Of a stretch of DNA of 14,961 bases, positions 1 through 7,541 are shown piece by piece; position 1 is the stretch's first letter, and each line of letters opens with the position of its first letter. The notes beneath the pieces are model-generated. The model had not been told where the DNA came from, searched no databases, and saw nothing but the letters and a program-made list of their open reading frames with translations. Source of the stretch: an uncultured bacterium. Lineage in GTDB: Bacteria; Bacillota; Clostridia; Lachnospirales; Lachnospiraceae. Both the position numbers and the translations under genes were made by a program. The stretch is taken from NCBI GenBank assembly GCA_905214855.1, contig CAJMNU010000031.1:1-14961 (forward strand), in the 5' to 3' direction.

Positions 1-1
1 C

Positions 2-136
2 ACAGCTCTGGATGCCTTGAAATGGCCGGAAATCCTGGGCTGTATTGCCGGAGATGACACGATTATGTGTGCGGTGAGAAGTGTGGATGATACCATTCTG
101 CTGATGGATAAGATCAGGAAAATTGTGAATGGGTGA
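2..136 (+). CDS. argR: Arginine repressor ArgR, C-terminal end (partial)
   Basis: The first 44 codons that can be read end at a TGA at 134-136; the gene begins before the window. The residues include GCIAGDDTIMCAVRS, which matches the oligomerisation and arginine-binding C-terminal domain of ArgR/AhrC (usual pattern GTIAGDDTI, where the paired aspartates contact the arginine side chain). ArgR is a hexameric arginine-sensing DNA-binding protein that represses arginine biosynthesis. The N-terminal winged helix is outside the window. recN starts 17 bases downstream on the same strand, the conserved argR-recN order of Bacilli and Clostridia, so the two are likely co-transcribed. Identification rests on this short tail plus context. 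Confidence 0.87.
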   Translation, partial: TALDALKWPEILGCIAGDDTIMCAVRSVDDTILLMDKIRKIVNG

Positions 137-153
137 TCACTGGGAGGTAAAGA

Positions 154-1821
154 TTGCTGTTACAGTTGAGAGTGAAAAATCTGGCATTGATTGATGAAGC
201 AGAAGTAGAATTTGGTCCAGGATTAAATATTTTGACAGGAGAAACCGGTGCAGGAAAATCAATCCTTATGGGTTCTGTGAATCTTGCACTGGGAGGAAAG
301 GTTTTAAAAAGCAGCATTCGCAGTGGTGCAGACTATGCCTATGCAGAATTGTTGTTTTCTGTGGATGGAAAAGAAAAGACAGAAAAGTTGAAAAAGTTGG
401 GAGTGATGCCAGACGAAGATGGTCTGGTGATCGTTTCCAGAAAAATCACAGAGAATCGGAGTATTGCCAGAGTAAACGATGAAACTGTGACAGCGGCAAG
501 GCTTCGGGAGATTACAGGATTGCTTTTGGATATCCATGGACAGCATGAACATCAATCTCTTCTTTATAAGGCAAAGCATTTAGAAATCTTGGATGAGTAT
601 GCAGGAGAGACTGTAAAAAAACTGAAATGTCAGACTTCAAAGGCTTTTTTGGAATATCAGGAAGTAAAGAAGAAATTGTCCCAGCTTCAGTTGGACGAAG
701 AATCCAGACAAAGAGAGATGGATTTCCTTGAATTTGAGATAGAGGAGATCGAATCCGCTTCTTTGAAAGAAGGAGAGGAAGAGGAGCTGGCAGAGCGATA
801 CAGAAGACTGAACCATTTTCAAAAGATTGCCACTGCATTGCAGACAGTATCCAGAGAACTGGACGGAGATGGTCTGGGAAGAGCGATACGGGAAATTTCA
901 GAAGTTGTCGGATATGATGAAAAAATCAAAGAATTAGAGTCTCAACTTTTGGATGCAGAAGCCATTTTGAATGAGGCAGAACATAGTGTGGCATCCTACT
1001 TGGATGGTATGGTATTTGATGAACATGAATTTTCAGAAATAGAGGAACGACTGGATTATATCAGAGGATTAATGGCTAAGTATGGCGGAAGTTTGGAACA
1101 GACAAGAAAAAAGTTGGAAGAAAAGAGGGAACGCCACGATCTGCTGGAACATTATGATGAATTGAGAGTGAATATGGAGAAAGAACTTCTGCAAAAAGAA
1201 AATGTTTTGCGAGAAGTTTCAGAGCAACTGTCAATAAATAGAAAAAAAGCAGCAAAAAAACTTACAAAAGAGATTCAAACAGCACTTGCAGAATTGAATT
1301 TTATGAATATAGAGTTTGAAATGGCTTTTGGTGTGAAAGATCATTTTACTGCTGACGGGATAGATGAGGCTGAGTTTGAGATTTCTACAAATCCAGGAGA
1401 ACCAGTAAGACCGCTTGGTATGGTGGCATCTGGAGGAGAGCTTTCCAGAGTCATGCTTGCCATTAAGGCAGTTCTTGCAGATACAGATCAGATTCCAACC
1501 CTGATTTTTGATGAGATTGACACAGGGATCAGCGGGCGAACAGCTCAAAAGGTTTCAGAAAAGCTATATTATATTGCCAAAACACATCAGGTGATCTGTA
1601 TCACACACCTGCCACAGATCGCCTCTATGGCAGATTCCCATTTTGAGATAAAAAAACAGACAGAAGGAAATAAGACAGTAACACATATTTATCCGTTGGA
1701 TGAAAATGCCCAGATACAAGAACTGGCAAGACTTTTGGGTGGCGCTGAGATTACAGAGAGAGTGCTGGAAAATGCCAGAGAGATGAAAATATTGGCAAAG
1801 CAGAAAAAAAGACAAGACTGA
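154..1821 (+). CDS. recN: DNA repair protein RecN
   Basis: A 555-residue SMC-like ATPase, the usual length for RecN, which acts early in double-strand break repair by binding and tethering DNA ends. Visible are the Walker A motif GETGAGKS (residues 29-36), a long charged coiled-coil middle (about 150-370), the ABC signature SGGELSR (426-432), the Walker B stretch TLIFDEIDTG (449-458) and the following HQVICITHLPQIA switch region. The start is a TTG at 154 chosen because GGGAGG lies at 142-147 with a 6-base gap, and because the protein then begins MLLQLRVKNLALID as in RecN homologues. It sits between argR and spoIVB, the standard order, and is closed by a strong terminator at 1863-1895. Nothing is damaged. 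Confidence 0.97.
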   Translation: MLLQLRVKNLALIDEAEVEFGPGLNILTGETGAGKSILMGSVNLALGGKVLKSSIRSGADYAYAELLFSVDGKEKTEKLKKLGVMPDEDGLVIVSRKITENRSIARVNDETVTAARLREITGLLLDIHGQHEHQSLLYKAKHLEILDEYAGETVKKLKCQTSKAFLEYQEVKKKLSQLQLDEESRQREMDFLEFEIEEIESASLKEGEEEELAERYRRLNHFQKIATALQTVSRELDGDGLGRAIREISEVVGYDEKIKELESQLLDAEAILNEAEHSVASYLDGMVFDEHEFSEIEERLDYIRGLMAKYGGSLEQTRKKLEEKRERHDLLEHYDELRVNMEKELLQKENVLREVSEQLSINRKKAAKKLTKEIQTALAELNFMNIEFEMAFGVKDHFTADGIDEAEFEISTNPGEPVRPLGMVASGGELSRVMLAIKAVLADTDQIPTLIFDEIDTGISGRTAQKVSEKLYYIAKTHQVICITHLPQIASMADSHFEIKKQTEGNKTVTHIYPLDENAQIQELARLLGGAEITERVLENAREMKILAKQKKRQD

Positions 1822-1862
1822 CCAAAAACTAACAGAGTGTTTTACCATGAAAGGCACATACT

Positions 1863-1895
1863 AAGAAGGAGCATGAAAATGTTCCTTCTTTTTTT
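1863..1895 (+). terminator. Rho-independent terminator after recN
   Basis: Arms AAGAAGGAGCAT (1863-1874) and ATGTTCCTTCTT (1879-1890) form a 12-pair stem with one G-U pair around a GAAA loop, followed by an uninterrupted T run to 1895. It lies 41 bases after the recN stop. It would end the argR-recN transcript and implies that spoIVB is transcribed from its own promoter in the short gap that follows, as expected for a sporulation-stage gene. Confidence 0.92.
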
Positions 1896-1941
1896 GTGAT
1901 AAAAGTAAAAAAGGAGGAACAGATAAAAGGAGGTCTTGTAC

Positions 1942-3441
1942 ATGGCAGGCGACAGAAGATGGAGAGATGGGGATGATAGATGGAAGACAGATAGAGAAGT
2001 TGGTATGAGCGCATGGGATGATGATGGACTGGAATGGATTGATGAAGAAAAATATTTGCAGGAGTGGGATGAAAATCTGATATATAGAGAAAGACAAGAA
2101 AAAGAAAGAGGAGAAGAACCTAAACGAAGAAAAAAAAGAAAGGACAGTAGGAAGCAGAAGAGTAAGAGAAAATGGAAAATATTAAAAGTCATATCAACGT
2201 GTACTTTGATGTTTTTTATGAGTATCATAGGGTATGCTGGGTATTATTTGGAAAAGAAAGTTCCTGATCAGATCAGTATTGTGGCAGATCAGGAAGAGAA
2301 GTTCTTTTTAGGGCTTCCAATCCGTTCTATGTTGGTGAGCGATAGTGCAGAGGTGGCAATTGGAAATGGTTCTAATATCCCATCCGATGCTATAAAATTG
2401 GACAAGAATGATACTGTCAGCTTGTATTCTGAGCAGTTGGGGAGCTATCGCCTTGGATTGCATCTATTTGGAATGCAGGTAAAAGAAATACAGGTGGACG
2501 TAGTAAAAGAGCAGCAGGTCATCCCATGTGGGCTTCCAGTCGGAATCTATCTAAAATCAGATGGTGTGATGGTGATCGGTACAGGTGAGATTATAAATAG
2601 TATGGGAGAAGTAGAAGAGCCAGCATTGGGAATATTAAAATCAGGAGATTATATCAGGACAGTAAATGGAATAGAAGTGACAACACAAGATGATTTATTT
2701 GAAGCACTGGAAAAGAATGGAAAAGAACAAGCAAAACTTGGGATTTTGAGAGATCAGGAACAGATGACAGTGAACTTGGATCCTGTGGAAGCAGAAGATG
2801 GAAAATATAAGTTGGGAGTCTGGGTGAGAGAAGATACACAGGGAATCGGAACTGTAACATATGTAGATCAAAATGGAGGTTTTGGTGCATTAGGACATGG
2901 GATCAGTGACAGTGATACAGGAGAAGTAGTGCAAATTGTAGATGGGACTTTATATAATACAGAGATCATGGGAATTGAAAAAGGAAAAGCAGGGAATCCG
3001 GGAGTCATGTCTGGGGTGATTTATTATGGAAATCAATCCAAAATAGGAAATATTAACAAAAATACACCATGTGGTATTTTTGGAACAGTGAATAATAAAT
3101 TTAAAAGGCGTTGGCAGGGAGAGAAAGTGGAACTGGGATTTAAACAGGAGATAGAAAAAGGAGCAGCTACCATTCTCAGTGCAGTAAGTGGGGAATTAAA
3201 GGAATATGATATTGAAATATTAAAAATTGATACCAATGCTTCTAACAATAATAAAGGCTTAGTGATCAAAGTGACAGACCCAGCACTTTTGGAATTGACA
3301 GGAGGAATTATACAGGGAATGAGTGGGAGTCCAATTATCCAGAATAACAAGCTGGTAGGGGCAGTTACCCATGTGTTTGTAAATGACCCCACAAGGGGCT
3401 ACGGAATTTTTATTGAAAATATGCTGGAAGCAGCGGAATAG
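1942..3441 (+). CDS. spoIVB: SpoIVB peptidase (sporulation, S55 family)
   Basis: SpoIVB is a serine peptidase secreted from the forespore; in Bacillus it cleaves SpoIVFA and so triggers pro-sigma-K processing. ATG 1942 is preferred over TTG 1936 because AAGGAGG at 1927-1933 gives an 8-base gap to the ATG and only 2 to the TTG; this yields 499 residues. In order: an unusually long charged cytoplasmic tail (1-79, acidic then strongly basic), one membrane segment (about 80-103), a PDZ domain (about 195-280, with PVGIYLKSDGV and GDYIRTVNGIEV), then the S55 domain with GALGHGISDSDTG (catalytic His 319), GMSGSP (459-464, catalytic Ser region) and THVFVNDPTRGYGIFIENM at the end. B. subtilis SpoIVB is about 426 residues, so most of the excess is the N-terminal tail. 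It follows recN as usual, but spo0A does not follow it. No clear sigma-F or sigma-G promoter could be assigned upstream. Confidence 0.96.
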   Translation: MAGDRRWRDGDDRWKTDREVGMSAWDDDGLEWIDEEKYLQEWDENLIYRERQEKERGEEPKRRKKRKDSRKQKSKRKWKILKVISTCTLMFFMSIIGYAGYYLEKKVPDQISIVADQEEKFFLGLPIRSMLVSDSAEVAIGNGSNIPSDAIKLDKNDTVSLYSEQLGSYRLGLHLFGMQVKEIQVDVVKEQQVIPCGLPVGIYLKSDGVMVIGTGEIINSMGEVEEPALGILKSGDYIRTVNGIEVTTQDDLFEALEKNGKEQAKLGILRDQEQMTVNLDPVEAEDGKYKLGVWVREDTQGIGTVTYVDQNGGFGALGHGISDSDTGEVVQIVDGTLYNTEIMGIEKGKAGNPGVMSGVIYYGNQSKIGNINKNTPCGIFGTVNNKFKRRWQGEKVELGFKQEIEKGAATILSAVSGELKEYDIEILKIDTNASNNNKGLVIKVTDPALLELTGGIIQGMSGSPIIQNNKLVGAVTHVFVNDPTRGYGIFIENMLEAAE

Positions 3442-3447
3442 TTTTGA

Positions 3448-3494
3448 GCAGGTAATGCAGTGAGTATTTCATTGTGTTGCCTGCCTTTTAATCT
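3448..3494 (+). terminator. Terminator after spoIVB
   Basis: Outer arms GCAGGTAA (3448-3455) and TTGCCTGC (3477-3484) pair with one G-U; the inner bases continue the stem through mixed Watson-Crick and G-U pairs to a loop near 3464-3468. A CTTTTAATCTTT tract follows. It begins 6 bases after the spoIVB stop, so spoIVB appears to be transcribed without the genes that follow. Confidence 0.8.
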
Positions 3495-3504
3495 TTCTGC
3501 TATC

Positions 3505-3533
3505 TGTAAAATTTAGGATACCTATGTTATAAT
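3505..3533 (+). promoter_or_regulatory. Candidate promoter for the DUF3841-like gene
   Basis: TATAAT at 3528-3533 is preceded by TGT, giving an extended -10 element; the -35 position 17 bases upstream holds only a weak TGTAAA (3505-3510). A second TATAAT at 3566-3571 has no fitting -35. The first would produce a leader of about 120 bases before the ATG at 3663. In AT-rich DNA such matches arise by chance, so confidence is moderate. Confidence 0.45.
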
Positions 3534-3662
3534 AAAAATAAGAAAGTTTTGAAATAGACGGAGACTATAATGTATCATTTCTGTAGTTTCTTTATAAAAA
3601 TGATGTTTTATTTGTAGATGGACAAAAGAGACAAGAGAATGTATGAAATCAGGAGGGGATAT

Positions 3663-4226
3663 ATGAAGTTTTGGACAATTCAAACTAAGGATGTAATTGA
3701 AAGTATTAAAGGAAAAGGAGTGTATCAACCAGATTTTAATAGTAGTCGTTATTTACATACAAACCAGAATTTAAGTATTTTGTATTCTGTAATATTACAA
3801 TCTTTCAATCAAATAAATAAAAAAGATTTACCAGGTGTTATCTATGCTTTCGCTAAAAGTGATAATCATAGAATATATTCTATTAATACTATTGAAGAAT
3901 TTGAAGAATTTATAAAAAGCAAACAATCAGTGATTGGTGGATTTTGGAAACAATTGGATAAAGAAAATTCGGTGATTCTGGAACTGAGTTATGAAGATAA
4001 TTTTAATCCTATATTTATAGATATTAATGATTTTCAATTTTTAATGCCGCCAGTGATGTTGTTACCTCCATATACTCAAGAATCTATAAATAGGATATTA
4101 AGAGATATTACACAAGGTCAGATTACGCTTTCTGAATTTCCAAGTAATGTAATCCAAGCCCATTTACCTTATATTGAAAAAAGGAACATAATAAATATTT
4201 ATCCAGTATTTGAGATAAATGAGTAG
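3663..4226 (+). CDS. Small DUF3841-like protein of unknown function
   Basis: A 187-residue soluble protein. ATG 3663 is chosen over an in-frame upstream ATG at 3618 because AGGAGG at 3651-3656 lies 6 bases ahead of it. The protein then starts MKFWTIQTKDVIESIKGKGVY, which resembles the KLWTIQ-type opening of DUF3841 proteins that I recall, as does the later VILELSYEDNF-to-DINDFQFLMPP stretch. No signal peptide, membrane segment or catalytic motif is visible. The reading is much richer in A and T than recN or the nad genes (many AAT, ATA and TTA codons), which suggests later acquisition. It stands alone after the spoIVB terminator, where spo0A is often found. The family call is from memory of the N-terminus and is tentative; the function is unknown. 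Confidence 0.7.
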   Translation: MKFWTIQTKDVIESIKGKGVYQPDFNSSRYLHTNQNLSILYSVILQSFNQINKKDLPGVIYAFAKSDNHRIYSINTIEEFEEFIKSKQSVIGGFWKQLDKENSVILELSYEDNFNPIFIDINDFQFLMPPVMLLPPYTQESINRILRDITQGQITLSEFPSNVIQAHLPYIEKRNIINIYPVFEINE

Positions 4227-4423
4227 ATAAATTTTAATTTTCTGACGGTTGTGGATTGTTAAACTGTTGTTTTAATGATAACCATTTGTGAGTGGCAGTC
4301 TGACGATTCAAAACGGAAAGAGAGTGTGGATGAATAGTAAGGCAGACAATGGGCAGTTTACGAGATAAAGCATATGGAGAGGTGTATGTTATACTTGTTA
4401 TAAATTGATGTGAAGATGGCAGA

Positions 4424-4470
4424 TAAAAAGAAACGCAGTCAGGTATTTCGATACCCGATTGCGTTTCTTT
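4424..4470 (-). terminator. Terminator after the NhaC-family gene
   Basis: On the minus strand, AAAGAAACGCA pairs with TGCGTTTCTTT (plus-strand arms 4427-4437 and 4460-4470), and the inner part pairs further, including GGTAT/ATACC around a four-base loop, giving about 19 pairs with one mismatch. The minus-strand 3' side runs into TTTTTAT. It lies about 45 bases beyond the antiporter stop. On the plus strand the downstream tract is poorer (GATGG follows), so action on the opposite transcript is uncertain. The rest of 4227-4514 shows no gene I recognise. Confidence 0.88.
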
Positions 4471-4514
4471 GATGGATATGAGTCTGCTTTGATCAATATG
4501 TATTGTTTCAAGGA

Positions 4515-5828
4515 TCATTTTGCAGATTTTTGTGGTATAACAAAAATAAAGATCAATGAGCTGATCAATAAAAGTCCTGGATAGAACAAGTTAGGCATGA
4601 TATCGAAAGCAGAAAGTTCATAACCTAATTCAGTGGCTGCCGAAATAGCAACCAGCATTTGTGCACCATATGGAATCACACCTTGTGAAATACAGGAAAA
4701 AGTATCCAAAAGAGATGCAGCCTTGCGAGGTGTAATATCATATTCTTTGGACATTTCCTTTGCGATTGGGTTTGCCATTACAATGGCAACTGTATTATTT
4801 GCAGTTGCGACATCCATTGCACAAACCAACAGCCCCATACCAAGTTGTCCGCTGCGTTTTCCCTTAAAGATGCTGCGGATTGCTGATAATAGAGCTTCAA
4901 ATCCACCATATTCACGGATTAGGGAACACATTGCAGCGACAAGGATGGCAACCATGGATGTTTCAAACATTCCAGCTGCTCCAGATCCCATGTTTGCCAG
5001 AAGGTCTGTTGCTGCTGTCTGTCCTGTTACAAGCATGATGAAAGAACCAGAGACAATGCCGATTAAAAGAACGACAAAGACATTGATTCCACAAATTCCT
5101 CCTATTAATACAAGTACATATGGAATGATCTGAATTAAATTATAGGATTCAGTTAGAGAGCCATCTAATTTGGTTTTAAATGATAATATAAGAATTAGTA
5201 CTAAAGTAGCTAATGCAGCAGGTAAAGCGATGGCAAAGTTTTCACGGAATTTATCTTTCATTGCACAACCCTGTCCATTGCAGGCAGCAATGGTTGTGTC
5301 GGAGATGAAAGAAAGATTATCTCCAAACATTGCTCCACCCATCACTGAGCCAACACATAAGGATACATCAAAACCAGATGCAGAAGAAACAGCGATGGCG
5401 ATTGGTGTCAGTAAGGTGATTGTTCCGACAGAAGTCCCCATTGCGGTTGATACAAAACAAGCTACTATGAAGAGTACAGCAACGGCATAGCGAGCTGGGA
5501 TCAATCCAAGCATGAAAAAGGCAACGCTTTCAGCGCTGCTTCTGCCTACAACACCTACAAAGGTTCCAGCTGTCAAAAAGATCAAAAGCATTGTGATAAT
5601 ATTTTTATCTGCAAGCCCTTTAGCCATCAATTCTAATTTGTCTTCAAATTTTACATTCCGATTCTGTAGGCATGCAACTAAGATAGCTGCAAGAAATGCA
5701 ATAATGATTGGAATGTTGTAAAATCCCATCGGGATTTTCATTACATACTCAAACAGAATTCCCAGACCAAGATATAATACTAAGAAGACTCCGATTGGCA
5801 GTAATGCAATTGGATTACTTTTTTTCAT
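4515..5828 (-). CDS. NhaC-family Na+/H+ antiporter
   Basis: A 437-residue polytopic membrane protein with roughly 11 to 12 hydrophobic segments. Hallmarks of the NhaC family are GGAMFGDNLSFISDTTIAA (polar break in a helix, the family's GDNLSPISDTT motif) and, near the C-terminus, NNTVAIVMANPIAKEMS and SCISQGVIPYGAQM. Such carriers exchange Na+ for H+, and some members exchange organic substrates (MleN swaps malate and H+ for lactate and Na+), so the true substrate is not settled by sequence. The start ATG has GGGGAAG 5 bases ahead. The gene is single, with a promoter at 5878-5906 and a terminator at 4424-4470, and is divergent from the Cys-rich gene at 6033. I see no damage. Confidence 0.92.
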   Translation of the reverse strand: MKKSNPIALLPIGVFLVLYLGLGILFEYVMKIPMGFYNIPIIIAFLAAILVACLQNRNVKFEDKLELMAKGLADKNIITMLLIFLTAGTFVGVVGRSSAESVAFFMLGLIPARYAVAVLFIVACFVSTAMGTSVGTITLLTPIAIAVSSASGFDVSLCVGSVMGGAMFGDNLSFISDTTIAACNGQGCAMKDKFRENFAIALPAALATLVLILILSFKTKLDGSLTESYNLIQIIPYVLVLIGGICGINVFVVLLIGIVSGSFIMLVTGQTAATDLLANMGSGAAGMFETSMVAILVAAMCSLIREYGGFEALLSAIRSIFKGKRSGQLGMGLLVCAMDVATANNTVAIVMANPIAKEMSKEYDITPRKAASLLDTFSCISQGVIPYGAQMLVAISAATELGYELSAFDIMPNLFYPGLLLISSLIFIFVIPQKSAK

Positions 5829-5877
5829 TTGTACTTCCCCATTCTTTCTTTAATTTTTTATAAATTACATTATTTAT

Positions 5878-5906
5878 ACTATACATCATTTTATTTTAAT
5901 AAACAA
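5878..5906 (-). promoter_or_regulatory. Promoter of the NhaC-family gene
   Basis: Read on the minus strand, TTGTTT (5901-5906) and TATAGT (5878-5883) are separated by 17 bases, a good sigma-A match, about 50 bases before the start codon. The surrounding DNA is very AT-rich. Confidence 0.6.
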
Positions 5907-5942
5907 CTTGAATGATGAAAGAAATAGGGGAAGCACAAAAGC

Positions 5943-5971
5943 TGGTCAAAGGATAACAAGTATTATATAAT
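5943..5971 (+). promoter_or_regulatory. Promoter of the Cys-rich U32-like gene
   Basis: TGGTCA (5943-5948) and a perfect TATAAT (5966-5971) stand 17 bases apart. The expected transcript start lies about 55 bases before the ATG at 6033. It fires away from the antiporter promoter; the two -35 elements are 36 bp apart, so one regulator could touch both. Confidence 0.6.
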
Positions 5972-6032
5972 TTTTCCAAACATCTTGAAGAAAGAAAAAA
6001 TAAACCAAAATTAAATAAGTGAGGCTTGAGAT

Positions 6033-6947
6033 ATGAGAAATCAATTAAAAAAAGGAAAAGCATACTACCATCTTCCGGGCTTGTTTGAATTTTATGAGCT
6101 TTACTCCGTGTTTTTACCATTATTCCGTGAACATAGGGAATATTTCTATGAATGGTGTGATATTGGTTCTTTATATGGGACTTTAACAGATTGTCTTTGG
6201 AATGGAGGACGTGTTGGAGGAGGAGAGGTAGATCCGCAAGAAGTTTTAGCATTGGTGCAGGAATATGGAATTTCAGCCCGTTTGACATTCAGCAATTCTT
6301 TGCTTAGAGAGGAACATCTTTTGGATGAGAGATGTAATACCCTTTGCGCTTTATTTGAACAAAGCACAGGAGAGCGCAATGGTATTATTGTACATTCAGA
6401 TTTATTGTTGGATTATCTAAAAATAAAGTATCCAAGATTGTACTTTGTTTCTTCTACCACGAAGGTTTTGACAAATTTTCAGCAGTTTGTGGATGAAGTA
6501 AATAGGGATGACTTTTGTTATGTTGTACCAGATTTCAGGTTAAATAAAATGTTTGATCAATTAGATGGTCTTTTGGGATACCAGAAAGATAAAGTGGAAT
6601 TTTTATGCAATGAATGTTGTTGGTTTGGTTGTAAGGACAGAAAAATTTGTTATGAGGCTGTCAGCCGTAGAAATCTTGGAGAAAGTTATATGGAGCATCA
6701 TTGTACTGCTCCCAAATCTGACCAAGGTTATCGTTTTTCTGAGGCAATGAAAAATCCGGGATTTATCAGTGTAGATGATATTAGAGATACCTATTTGCCA
6801 ATGGGATTTTCTAATTTTAAAATTGAGGGAAGAGGACTTGGAAGTGCATTGATTCTGGAATTTCTGCTCTATTATATGACGAAACCAGAGTATCATCTTC
6901 AGGTTCGAGAAAACATATACCTAGACAGCATGTTGGATTTATTTTAA
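6033..6947 (+). CDS. Cys-rich protein with U32-peptidase-like features
   Basis: A 304-residue protein with no signal peptide or membrane segment. The Cys-rich block at 192-206 has the form CxxCCxxxCxxxxxC, with another Cys at 224 after a His pair, a plausible iron-sulfur or zinc site. Near the end FKIEGRG (262-268) matches the FKIEGR motif typical of the U32 collagenase-like/UbiU-UbiV family, whose members carry Fe-S clusters bound by C-terminal cysteines. The order (Cys cluster, then FKIEGR, short tail) and the TIM-barrel-like alternation before it support a distant relation, but the full U32 signature is absent, so I call it U32-like only. AAGTGAGG at 6017-6024 is 8 bases ahead of the ATG. 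It is followed after 81 bases by the SF0329-like gene, perhaps in one transcript. Substrate and role are unknown. Confidence 0.75.
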   Translation: MRNQLKKGKAYYHLPGLFEFYELYSVFLPLFREHREYFYEWCDIGSLYGTLTDCLWNGGRVGGGEVDPQEVLALVQEYGISARLTFSNSLLREEHLLDERCNTLCALFEQSTGERNGIIVHSDLLLDYLKIKYPRLYFVSSTTKVLTNFQQFVDEVNRDDFCYVVPDFRLNKMFDQLDGLLGYQKDKVEFLCNECCWFGCKDRKICYEAVSRRNLGESYMEHHCTAPKSDQGYRFSEAMKNPGFISVDDIRDTYLPMGFSNFKIEGRGLGSALILEFLLYYMTKPEYHLQVRENIYLDSMLDLF

Positions 6948-7028
6948 GTGTGATCGTGAAAACAATAAGGTCAAGGATAGGAAAGAAAGTATAGAAATCA
7001 TCAGGGAAAATCGTTGGGGGATTGAAAT

Positions 7029-7469
7029 ATGTCAAAGAGATGGAGTAAATTACAGCACAGATTATATAATTTAATGGATATGTCTTTAGATTTCCAAATA
7101 CATTGTTGTCTATATGAGATGAACAGCAATGACGGATATCATAGTTCAAAATTACCACGTTATTTTATTACAATAGAAAAAGAAATCATATGGGATTATC
7201 CGAAACAGTTTGACACTACATTGCAATATGGATTTCAGTCCTATCCATGGGATAAGGAGATATCTGAGATATCCGATGTCATAGAGGAGTACATACAACG
7301 ACCTTTTGATGAAATCATGGATGAATGTAAGGATGATAAATGGGGTATCACAGATATATTAAGAGTGTGTGATAGAAGATTAGGAAAAAGGAGATTGAGA
7401 GAATTGAGCGATGCGATAACAGAAGAGAAATTACTTAGGATTATAAAGAAAAGACTGAATGAAAGCTAG
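7029..7469 (+). CDS. SF0329-like protein of unknown function
   Basis: A 146-residue soluble, charged protein beginning MSKRWSKLQHRLYNLM, with LDFQIHCCLYEM, LPRYFITIEKEIIWDYP and a basic C-terminal RRLGKRRLREL region. This layout resembles the small SF0329 family that I recall (W-S-K opening, a middle strand ending in an IxWDYP-like motif). The function of that family is not known to me. GGGGG at 7016-7020 is 8 bases before the ATG. No terminator is visible between it and the upstream Cys-rich gene or after it, so it may share that transcript. Single small proteins of this size near broken secreted-protein genes can be immunity proteins, but nothing in the sequence shows that here. Confidence 0.72.
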   Translation: MSKRWSKLQHRLYNLMDMSLDFQIHCCLYEMNSNDGYHSSKLPRYFITIEKEIIWDYPKQFDTTLQYGFQSYPWDKEISEISDVIEEYIQRPFDEIMDECKDDKWGITDILRVCDRRLGKRRLRELSDAITEEKLLRIIKKRLNES

Positions 7470-7485
7470 GGATAAGAAAGGCTAA

Positions 7486-7522
7486 AGAGTCATTGACTCT
7501 ATAGAAAATTTAAATGTATAAT
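7486..7522 (+). promoter_or_regulatory. Promoter with a palindrome over its -35
   Basis: TTGACT (7493-7498) and a perfect TATAAT (7517-7522) are 18 bases apart. A 15-base perfect inverted repeat, AGAGTCA-T-TGACTCT (7486-7500), covers the -35. It is not followed by a T run, so it does not look like a terminator for the preceding gene; a repressor operator is the better reading. Transcription from here would enter the broken gene at 7542 and probably continue into the MATE and bile salt hydrolase genes, since no terminator is seen between them. Confidence 0.6.
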
Positions 7523-7541
7523 AAAAGCATCATAGGGGGAT

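Noticed and set aside
3566..3610. A weak inverted repeat ATCATTT/AAATGAT in the leader of the DUF3841-like gene, considered as a riboswitch or regulatory hairpin
   Set aside because: Arms are only 7 bases in very AT-rich DNA with a large loop; chance is the simplest explanation and no known riboswitch core was seen.
4234..4518. A 94-codon open frame on the minus strand beyond the NhaC-family gene
   Set aside because: It runs across the strong terminator hairpin, has no ribosome binding site that fits and no recognisable motif; it overlaps the antiporter stop.
4633..5133. A 166-codon open frame on the plus strand
   Set aside because: It is antisense to the NhaC-family gene, whose motifs are clear, and has no membrane or enzyme signature of its own.
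7486..7500. The palindrome as a terminator for the SF0329-like gene
   Set aside because: The stem is only 7 pairs with a one-base centre, which cannot form a normal hairpin loop without losing pairs, and no T run follows.
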